Of a DNA stretch of 13,169 nucleotides, positions 7,766 through 13,169 are shown piece by piece; within the stretch, counting starts at the first letter, position 1, and the number at the start of each line of letters is the position of its first letter. The DNA comes from an uncultured Clostridium sp. GTDB lineage: Bacteria > Bacillota > Clostridia > Lachnospirales > Lachnospiraceae. Under the pieces are notes generated by a model. The model did no database searches and had not been told where the DNA came from. It was given only the letters and a program-made list of their open reading frames with translations. Position numbers and translations under genes: made by a program. Location of the stretch: assembly GCA_958349075.1 (NCBI GenBank), contig CATWBR010000073.1:1-13169 (forward strand), written 5' to 3'.

Positions 7766-7875
7766 ATATATGCCCCTATTCCAATAACAATTGCGGTAAG
7801 ATATGTCCGGTACGGACCGTTCACCGCATTCATTCCAATTGTGACGCATTCCCGCGTCCTGTCGAATTGTGCGGT
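7766..7875 (-). promoter_or_regulatory. Structured spacer upstream of the VanW-family gene
   Basis: About 110 bp lie between the small membrane gene and the chosen VanW start. The region contains GACGC/GCGTC (7843-7847 with 7854-7858, 6-nt loop) and a nested hairpin: an outer TGCGGT/ACCGCA pair (7792-7797 with 7823-7828) enclosing GTCCG/CGGAC (7805-7809 with 7813-7817, 3-nt loop). CAATTG occurs at 7788-7793 and 7836-7841. Neither hairpin has a U-tail, so they are not intrinsic terminators. I see no convincing -35/-10 pair. It could be a leader structure or operator for the VanW-AIRS genes. Confidence 0.35.
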
Positions 7876-7992
7876 TTACATTGCCATTGATAAACCGGCG
7901 AGTATAGTTCCACCTACCATTGCAAGAACTATAACGATAATAACAACGGAAGATACTACTTTCCTTGTCCTTTTATCACTGAAGTTAAACAT
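7876..7992 (-). CDS. Small single-pass membrane protein (38 aa)
   Basis: This is a 38-codon gene from ATG (7992) to TAA (7876). The peptide starts MFNFSDKRTRKVV, a basic cytoplasmic-type end (K7, R8, R10, K11), followed by a hydrophobic run of about 20 residues (VVIIVIVLAMVGGTILAGLS, 16-35) and a two- to three-residue tail, so an N-in, single-pass topology is expected. An AGGTGAT (7998-8004) with GAGG 9 nt from the ATG is one of the best ribosome sites in the window. It begins inside the last dozen codons of the exonuclease gene, in another frame, with a 37-bp overlap. The general shape recalls short Firmicutes membrane peptides such as Prli42 or DUF4044 proteins, but I cannot assign it to either. 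Coding status is well supported by start context and composition; function unknown. Confidence 0.75.
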   Translation of the reverse strand: MFNFSDKRTRKVVSSVVIIVIVLAMVGGTILAGLSMAM

Positions 7993-8786
7993 TCCTTATC
8001 ACCTCTTTTTATTCTTCCATACTGTGAGATAATTTTATCCGTCATCCTCGAAACTTCGTTCCGTGAGAGGTAGTCTATCTGCGCAGATACGTTTATTCTA
8101 TGATATTTTAGTAAATCCCGCAAGACTTCTTTTTGCTTTTTTGTCGCCGGCTGCTCTTTTTTTACCTTATATACTAAAGGTTTACAGGAAAACACCTCCG
8201 GCATTGTGGAAAAATGTATTTTTTTGACGGCCTGGTACAGTAGATGGGCCGTCATAGCATCCGCCATTGCGCGGTGGGCGCCCTCCTGTTTTACTCTGTA
8301 ATAACGGCTGGCATTGCCCAGATTCTTCCTCTCCTCCTCCGGCATAAACCGGCGGCAGAGCGTCAGCGTATCGATCCCTTTTTTTTCAAAAGAAAGCCCC
8401 TTATTGGCGGCGGCCCGCTTCAGAAAACTGTAATCAAAGATAACATGGTGTCCCAGAATCGGAAGCTCTCCGCAGAACTCCACAATACGGCCGATCACTT
8501 CATCGATATCCGGCGCGTCGTCCACCATGTCTGCGGTGATGCCGGTCAGCTCCTCGATCCGTTCATCCAGTTCCCTCCTCGGATTGACGAGGGTGGAAAA
8601 CGTCTTCACGACTTTCCCTCCCGAGACAAGGACGGCTCCAATTTCTATGATTTTATCCTGTTTCGGATCCAGGCCGGTTGTTTCCAGATCAACTGCCACG
8701 TATGTGTCCGGGCCTTGGCAGAATACTCCGGCCGTCTGCTCCCGGGTTTTCGTTTCTTCCCTTATTATGTGTGCAGATTCTTCCAA
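7956..8786 (-). CDS. DnaQ-like DEDDh 3'-5' exonuclease with C-terminal extension
   Basis: This 276-residue protein has an exonuclease domain at about 28-190. All DEDDh residues are visible: D33 and E35 in VDLETTG, D118 in LGHHVIFDYSFLK, and H171 and D176 in GAHRAMADA. ELTGIT (79-84) is the usual substrate-proximal motif. Such proteins trim DNA or RNA 3' ends; this size and style resembles PolC-type or epsilon-like exonucleases rather than oligoribonuclease. After the nuclease domain, residues about 212-258 form a separate helical module (TKKQKEVLRDLL, LSRNEVSRMTDKI) like the short KQ-rich modules appended to some nucleases, perhaps for nucleic-acid binding. The start is TTG at 8786, with AGGA 6 nt upstream; the ATG further upstream is out of frame. 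Its 3' end overlaps the small membrane gene by 37 bp. It follows endonuclease III by 49 bp, hinting at a shared DNA-repair role. Class firm, exact role open. Confidence 0.88.
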   Translation of the reverse strand: MEESAHIIREETKTREQTAGVFCQGPDTYVAVDLETTGLDPKQDKIIEIGAVLVSGGKVVKTFSTLVNPRRELDERIEELTGITADMVDDAPDIDEVIGRIVEFCGELPILGHHVIFDYSFLKRAAANKGLSFEKKGIDTLTLCRRFMPEEERKNLGNASRYYRVKQEGAHRAMADAMTAHLLYQAVKKIHFSTMPEVFSCKPLVYKVKKEQPATKKQKEVLRDLLKYHRINVSAQIDYLSRNEVSRMTDKIISQYGRIKRGDKECLTSVIKGQGK

Positions 8787-8835
8787 ATTTATTCCTGCTT
8801 TCTCTCATTATTTAAAAATAACATTTCCTAAACTG

Positions 8836-9519
8836 TTATTTTGTGCTTTTCCGGCCCTTTTTAACCGTTTCCGTCTCCGCACCGGGGCAGTTCTCTCTCA
8901 GGAAACACTCGCTGCATCTGGGACTTCTGGCAATGCAGATGCTCCTGCCCAGTGTAATAATCTGGATATTCCACAAAATCCAGTGCTCTTTCGGCAGAAC
9001 CTTCATCAGATCATATTCGATCTTTTCAGGGTCCTCCTCTTTTGTCAGACCCAGTTTTCGGGAAATCCGCTTTACATGGGTGTCCACCACAATACTCGGC
9101 TCATCGTAAATATTTCCCCGGATTACATTGGCTGTCTTTCTCCCCACCCCCGCAAGAGAGGTAAGTTCTTCTATCGTTCCCGGAACTTCTCCGCCAAAAT
9201 CTTCGACCAGCGATTTACAGCAGGCGATAATATTTTTTGCCTTCATATGGTAAAAGCCGGTGGAGTGGATGTCTTTTTCCAGCTCCTTTAAATCGGCGTT
9301 TGCGAATTTCTCAAGCGTATCATATTTTTTAAACAAATCGGCCGTTACGATATTCACCCTGGCATCGGTACACTGCGCGCTCATAATCACCGCAATCAGA
9401 AGCTGCCACGGTGTCTCATGGTTTAAATAACAGCGGTAGTCTGTCCCGTATTCCTGATCCAGCAATTTAAGAATCCTCCGGACCCGCTCATCCCTCTGTG
9501 CCTTTGTCTCCCTTGGCAT
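8836..9519 (-). CDS. nth: Endonuclease III (DNA glycosylase/AP lyase)
   Basis: This 227-residue base-excision-repair enzyme removes oxidised pyrimidines from DNA and cuts the abasic site by beta-elimination. The helix-hairpin-helix is LTSLAGVGRKTANVI (119-133) with the Schiff-base lysine K128. The catalytic aspartate is D146 in VVDTHVKR. The 4Fe-4S cluster ligands follow the exact Nth spacing, C195-x6-C202-x2-C205-x5-C211. The ATG has AGGAGG (9526-9531) 6 nt upstream, and 27 bp separate it from the preceding radical SAM gene, so co-transcription is likely. The C-terminus after the cluster is a short basic tail. The assignment is firm; MutY is excluded by the length and the absence of its C-terminal domain. 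Confidence 0.96.
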   Translation of the reverse strand: MPRETKAQRDERVRRILKLLDQEYGTDYRCYLNHETPWQLLIAVIMSAQCTDARVNIVTADLFKKYDTLEKFANADLKELEKDIHSTGFYHMKAKNIIACCKSLVEDFGGEVPGTIEELTSLAGVGRKTANVIRGNIYDEPSIVVDTHVKRISRKLGLTKEEDPEKIEYDLMKVLPKEHWILWNIQIITLGRSICIARSPRCSECFLRENCPGAETETVKKGRKSTK

Positions 9520-9546
9520 CAGTTACCTCCTGTGTATTTTAGTTTG

Positions 9547-11334
9547 TCAAATCTCTGCCGGTATAAGACGTCCGTCTCTAAAAACCAGCCTGAATGCCCT
9601 GGCATTCCCCAGCAGGGCGTCCCTGTTCTTATAGTCAAACAGAACCACGCTGCCGTCTCCCATTCCCTCGGCATGGGCCATCTTGCTGATCTGCCGTGAA
9701 TCGTACTCCTCATATCCCTTCAGAAGTACCGGGCTTTTTGCCTCGCCTATGAAAAACTGCTTTACGGCCTCCTTAAACAGTGACTGTTCCCTTGCAAATG
9801 AAGGACGGCTTTTCACATTCTCCCTAAGATAGAGATCGTACATCAAAAGATCACGGTACCGTTCCGCCTTTCCCCCGTTCTGAAGATCCGGCACCGTTTC
9901 ATTGATGAACCGGAACAGAATCTCATAGCGGGCCAGACGGCTGTGGCTGATTCCCGTAATCCGGTTTTCCTCATAGTAACCGGCAAGCGCCTGAAACAGG
10001 TCAAAAGGCCCGTCAAATTCCCTCACAAGCTCCTTCAAAACCGTTCTGAACTGTCCGCTGTTATAGTGGACCTCCACCATCTCCTCCACGCCTTTTAACC
10101 TGATTACATCTCCGTAACTGAGCCATTTGGTGGAAAGTACCTCGTAGGGAGGCTGTGACTTATAGAGCAGGCCATATTCTCCGGCCATTTCCTCCATGTA
10201 GGAACCCTTCAGCACCTTCAGGAAACCCAACTGAAGCTGCTCCGGCTCCATGCGGTAAACATCGTTAAATGACTTTCTGAAGCTCGCGTAGTCCTCGCAG
10301 GGCAGTCCGGCAATCAGATCGAGGTGCTGGTGGATATTGTGGAAGCTGTTGACCCGGTGCACATTGTTTTCGAGTTTCACGAGATCCATCTTCCTTCGGA
10401 TCTCCCGGATGGTATCTGGATTCGTGGTCTGGACGCCGATTTCAAGCTGGATTAATCCCGGCCTCATCTGTTCCATCAGCGCCATCTCATCCTCATCCAA
10501 AAGGTCCGCAGATATTTCAAAATGAAAGTTTGTTACCCCGTTATCATGCTCCAGGATAAACTTCCAAATCTCCATGGAATGGCTTTTCCTGCAGTTAAAA
10601 GTCCTGTCCACAAATTTCACCTGAGGCACACGTTTTTCCAGAAAAAAGGAAAGCTCCTTCTTCACAAGGTCAAGATCCCGAAACCTCACCGTCTTGTCAA
10701 TGGAAGAAAGGCAGTAGCTGCACGAAAAGGGACAGCCCCGGCTGCTCTCATAGTAAATAATCCGATGTTCCAGTCCTTCAAGGCTCCCATAAGAAAAAGG
10801 AATCCGGCTCAAATCCATCAGGGGAGCCGGCTTCCCAGTATAAATGCCGCCGTCTTTTTTCCTGAAAACCAGTCCAGGCCGGGCGGAAGGGAGAGTTTCC
10901 GGAGCTTCTCCCGCCATATACTGCTCCACCAGGTGATAGAAGGTCTCTTCCCCCTCGCCCGTCATAATTCCCTCCACCTCGGGCAGTTCCCTGAGGACCG
11001 CTTCCGCATCGTAGGAAACCTCCGGACCGCCGAGCCAGATCCGCACCTGCGGCAGCACCTTTTTCAAATCCCTGACAAGTTCCTTCACATAAAGAATATT
11101 CCAGATGTAGCAGGAAAATCCCACCACATCTGGACTGCGTCTGTAAATATCCTGTAATATCAATTCCATCTGATGGTTGATGGTATATTCCCCCATCTCT
11201 ATCTGTATCTCCCGGAACTCCTCTCCCTGCGCTTTCCTGCCTGCAAACATGTCCTGCGCATACTTGATAAGGCTGTAAATTCCCAGATTGGAATGGATAT
11301 ATTTTGCGTTGATTGCCGCCAGTAAAAATTTCAT
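9547..11334 (-). CDS. B12-binding-type radical SAM protein with DUF4080 C-terminal domain
   Basis: This 595-residue protein opens with a cobalamin-binding-like Rossmann domain (about 1-140; LGGPEVSYDAEAVL and GIMTGEGEETF are typical). It lacks the D-x-H-x-x-G motif, so any cobalamin would be bound without the usual histidine ligand. The radical SAM core follows (about 190-380), with the cluster motif C201-x3-C205-x2-C208 in RGCPFSCSYCLSS, then FHFEISADLL and LIQLEIGVQTTN strands. Residues from about 395 to the end match the DUF4080 type of extension seen in Clostridia and Bacilli. The substrate is unknown; relatives of this architecture include methyltransferases and methylthiolases. The ATG begins one base after the stop codon of the dCMP deaminase gene and has only a weak AGAGG about 13 nt upstream, implying coupled translation. 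Fold certain, reaction unknown. Confidence 0.9.
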   Translation of the reverse strand: MKFLLAAINAKYIHSNLGIYSLIKYAQDMFAGRKAQGEEFREIQIEMGEYTINHQMELILQDIYRRSPDVVGFSCYIWNILYVKELVRDLKKVLPQVRIWLGGPEVSYDAEAVLRELPEVEGIMTGEGEETFYHLVEQYMAGEAPETLPSARPGLVFRKKDGGIYTGKPAPLMDLSRIPFSYGSLEGLEHRIIYYESSRGCPFSCSYCLSSIDKTVRFRDLDLVKKELSFFLEKRVPQVKFVDRTFNCRKSHSMEIWKFILEHDNGVTNFHFEISADLLDEDEMALMEQMRPGLIQLEIGVQTTNPDTIREIRRKMDLVKLENNVHRVNSFHNIHQHLDLIAGLPCEDYASFRKSFNDVYRMEPEQLQLGFLKVLKGSYMEEMAGEYGLLYKSQPPYEVLSTKWLSYGDVIRLKGVEEMVEVHYNSGQFRTVLKELVREFDGPFDLFQALAGYYEENRITGISHSRLARYEILFRFINETVPDLQNGGKAERYRDLLMYDLYLRENVKSRPSFAREQSLFKEAVKQFFIGEAKSPVLLKGYEEYDSRQISKMAHAEGMGDGSVVLFDYKNRDALLGNARAFRLVFRDGRLIPAEI

Positions 11335-11335
11335 T

Positions 11336-11830
11336 CTATAATGAAACCTCTATCTTTCTTCCCGTCTGATTGTACTGATAATATCTGACCCCTGCCGAAT
11401 CCAGCATGCGCTTGGATGCGCGTACCGCCGGTGTATTGCCGTATTTGTCGCTGTCGTAAACCAGGGTCTTGATCCCGGCCTGGATAATTGCCTTTGCACA
11501 TTCGTTGCAGGGAAACAGCGTCACATAAAGCTTGCTGCCCTCCAGGCTGCCGCCCCTGTAATTAAGTATTGCATTCAGCTCGCTGTGGGTGGTGTAAAAA
11601 TATTTTGCATTGTAAGGATCATCCGACTCGTGATCTTTCCCCCATGGGAATTCATCGTCCGGGCATCCCTTCGGAAAGCCGTTGTATCCCATGGACAAAA
11701 TTTTATTATCGTCGCTGACAATGCAGGCTCCCACCTGTGTGCTGGGGTCCTTCGACCGCATGGCGGAAAGCTTGGCTACGCCCATAAAATATTCATCCCA
11801 CGTGATATAGTCATTCCTCTTATCCGACAT
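11336..11830 (-). CDS. dCMP deaminase (deoxycytidylate deaminase)
   Basis: This zinc enzyme converts dCMP to dUMP, the substrate of thymidylate synthase. From the chosen ATG (11830) it is 164 residues. The catalytic zinc site is H82-S-E84 with P-C108-N-E-C111, and TQVGACIV plus MGYNGFPKGCPDDEFPW are typical of dCMP deaminases, including the eukaryotic DCTD type. The usual H-A-E is H-S-E here, a tolerated variant. A second in-frame ATG lies 13 codons upstream (11869) with its own strong GGGAGG site (11875-11880). I prefer 11830 because GGGGAGG sits 7 nt before it and relatives begin close to the WDEYFM segment; an N-terminally extended form may also be made. It lies about 50 bp after the tsaC gene, and the radical SAM gene starts one base after its stop. 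B. subtilis ComEB is a homologue, but no competence genes are present here. Confidence 0.92.
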   Translation of the reverse strand: MSDKRNDYITWDEYFMGVAKLSAMRSKDPSTQVGACIVSDDNKILSMGYNGFPKGCPDDEFPWGKDHESDDPYNAKYFYTTHSELNAILNYRGGSLEGSKLYVTLFPCNECAKAIIQAGIKTLVYDSDKYGNTPAVRASKRMLDSAGVRYYQYNQTGRKIEVSL

Positions 11831-11920
11831 ATGCAGTCCTCCCCGTATCTTTACCTGCTTCTCTTCCATTGTAACCTCCCGTGTCTTCCAAAGTCCATGT
11901 TAATTATTCCCATCCTGCCG

Positions 11921-12985
11921 TCAAACCTTCAATATACGGTATCCCGCAGCCTTGTTGAGCCTGTTCATAATTGCCTGTCCCAGATGATCGGCCGGAAATC
12001 CTTCCGAAAACAGATACTGGGTGCCTAAATCATCAAATTCCCTGAGAACAGCGTACAGATTATGGGCAACCGTCTCTTCCTTCGCCCTCTGCCCTATACT
12101 CCTCACCGTCCCCGCCGGATATGCGTCCCTCGTCTCATCAGTACAGATAATTCCTACTTTATATCCCTCTTTAAGCTTTTCAGCCGCCAGGCGGTTTATC
12201 TCGGAAACAACTCTGTCCTGCGGCCCCTCAACCAATGTCAAATCCGCATTGGGAGCATAATGCCTGTATTTCATTCCGGGGGCCTTCGGCTTCAAATCCG
12301 GACTTACCGGACCCAGAATTGCCGGGTCGATTCTGACCTCCCGTACCACCGATTCAAGCATCTCCATAGTCACCGCCCCCGGCCTCAGAAGTACCGGCAC
12401 ATCCTCCGTGACATCCACGATTGTGGACTCTACGCCGATTCCAACCGGACCGCCGTCGATAATCATCTCGATCCTGCCTTCCATATCCTGATAAACGTGC
12501 TCCGCCCTCGTCGGGCTCGGCCGTCCCGATGTATTGGCGCTGGGAGCCGCCACCGGCACACCTGCCAACCGGATCAGCGTTCTTGCCACCGGATCGGAGG
12601 GCATCCGTACCGCCACCGTGTCAAGGCCTCCCGTCGTTCCCAGGGGTACGAGATCACTCTTTGGAAATACAAGGGTCATCGGCCCCGGCCAGAACGCCTC
12701 GGCCAGCTTCCTTCCCATCTCCGGCATCCGGCTGACTAAGGGCCGAATTCCCTCAAAGTCCGCCACGTGGGCAATCAGGGGATTGTCGGAGGGTCTTCCC
12801 TTGGCCTCATATATTTTCCTGGCAGCCTTCTCATCCAGCGCATTGGCTCCCAGGCCGTACACCGTCTCGGTAGGGAACGCGACAAGTCCCCCACTCTTTA
12901 ATATTTCTGCCGCTTCTTTAAGATATTCAAGTTCTACGCCGGTAAAATTGCCTTCATCCGACACTTTTAATACTTTAGTATTCAC
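11921..12985 (-). CDS. sua5: Threonylcarbamoyl-AMP synthase (TsaC/Sua5 family)
   Basis: This 354-residue enzyme makes threonylcarbamoyl-AMP from threonine, bicarbonate and ATP, the first step of t6A formation at position 37 of ANN-decoding tRNAs. Residues about 20-205 form the YrdC domain, with AFPTETVYGLG (36-46), KGRPSDNPL (62-70), PSANTSGRPSPT (148-159) and VESTIVD (185-191). The linker PGMKYRHYAP (236-245), which closes over the active site, leads to the Sua5-specific C-terminal domain (about 248-354). The length is therefore Sua5/YwlC type rather than the short E. coli TsaC type. The start is GTG at 12985 with a weak purine-rich site (GAAAGAAG) upstream. I see no clear promoter in the preceding 180 bp, which are occupied by a hairpin-rich element, so transcription may come from beyond the window. 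Partner genes tsaB, tsaD and tsaE are not present here. Confidence 0.95.
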   Translation of the reverse strand: MNTKVLKVSDEGNFTGVELEYLKEAAEILKSGGLVAFPTETVYGLGANALDEKAARKIYEAKGRPSDNPLIAHVADFEGIRPLVSRMPEMGRKLAEAFWPGPMTLVFPKSDLVPLGTTGGLDTVAVRMPSDPVARTLIRLAGVPVAAPSANTSGRPSPTRAEHVYQDMEGRIEMIIDGGPVGIGVESTIVDVTEDVPVLLRPGAVTMEMLESVVREVRIDPAILGPVSPDLKPKAPGMKYRHYAPNADLTLVEGPQDRVVSEINRLAAEKLKEGYKVGIICTDETRDAYPAGTVRSIGQRAKEETVAHNLYAVLREFDDLGTQYLFSEGFPADHLGQAIMNRLNKAAGYRILKV

Positions 12986-13014
12986 TGCTGCGTCTTCTTT
13001 CTATATTAAAGTGA

Positions 13015-13152
13015 AACTATTCAGTACCTTCATAGTTACCGCTTCGCGATGCACAGAAACAGCAGAAAACGCTGTTTCGCGCTGGCTAAACTCGGGATTT
13101 TCATGCAAAAATGCATGAAAACACCTCGCGGAATATTACCTTCTGAAAAGTT
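13015..13152. repeat. Hairpin-rich intergenic element with imperfect terminal inverted repeats
   Basis: The ends, AACTATTCAG (13015-13024) and CTGAAAAGTT (13143-13152), are inverted copies matching at 9 of 10 positions. Inside are GAAACAGC/GCTGTTTC (13056-13063 with 13071-13078, 7-nt loop) and a perfect 10-bp stem TTTTCATGCA/TGCATGAAAA (13098-13107 with 13112-13121, AAAA loop). No open frame of interest fills it. Such layout fits a small non-coding repeat (MITE- or REP-like) of Lachnospiraceae intergenic regions, which I believe I have seen elsewhere but cannot confirm. It may also shape the leader of the downstream sua5 transcript. Confidence 0.55.
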
Positions 13153-13169
13153 ATATTAATGTTAACAAT

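Noticed and set aside
7766..7849. A 28-codon N-terminal extension of the VanW protein
   Set aside because: The signal peptide begins at the internal ATG 7765, which has a suitably spaced GGGG; the extension would bury the signal peptide and overlies the hairpin region.
8808..8821. An AT-only palindrome after nth that might be a terminator
   Set aside because: The stem has only A-T pairs with a 2-nt loop and no GC clamp or U-tail beyond it, so it would be too weak.
8527..9291. A 254-codon plus-strand open frame across the exonuclease and nth genes
   Set aside because: It is a mirror frame of two well-supported genes on the other strand and shows no domain, signal peptide or start context.

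Overview
The window looks like ordinary chromosome from a low-to-mid GC anaerobic Bacillota, most likely a Lachnospiraceae-type Clostridium. The reasons are strong AGGAGG-type ribosome sites, frequent GTG and TTG starts, an AlaR/AlaT-like pair, a VanW/G5 envelope protein, a DUF4080 radical SAM protein and a sigma-54 activator of clostridial style. The family assignment is an inference from gene style, not from a marker gene. I found no rRNA, tRNA, CRISPR array, transposase, integrase or phage gene.

All thirteen supported genes lie on the minus strand, so transcription runs from right to left. At the right end is a roughly 138-bp hairpin-rich intergenic element (13015-13152). It is followed, in transcription order, by tsaC/sua5 (tRNA t6A synthesis), a dCMP deaminase (dUMP supply), a cobalamin-binding-type radical SAM protein with a DUF4080 tail (function unknown), endonuclease III (base-excision repair) and a DEDDh exonuclease. 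The 3' end of the exonuclease gene overlaps a 38-codon gene for a single-pass membrane peptide that is easy to miss. A structured spacer of about 110 bp then precedes a secreted VanW-family protein, which overlaps by 4 nt a protein built only from the C-terminal half of the AIR synthase/HypE fold.

Next come an Lrp/AsnC regulator and a class I aminotransferase, sharing a GTGA stop/start overlap and resembling B. subtilis AlaR/AlaT. TrmL (wobble-base 2'-O-methylation) starts two bases after the aminotransferase stop codon, and nagA (GlcNAc-6-P deacetylase) follows after 74 bp. A 25-bp perfect inverted repeat closes this long co-directional run. A separate transcription unit follows, with a near-consensus sigma-A promoter (TTGACA, 17 bp, TATGAT), a GAF-PAS-AAA+-HTH sigma-54-dependent activator, and its own strong intrinsic terminator at the left edge.

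Most of the window is housekeeping: tRNA modification, DNA repair, nucleotide, amino-acid and amino-sugar metabolism. I did not find a convincing new multi-gene system. The parts that deserve a second look are the overlapping small membrane gene, the AIRS protein lacking its ATP-binding half next to VanW, the DUF4080 radical SAM protein, the sigma-54 activator with no visible target promoter, and the hairpin element at the right edge.
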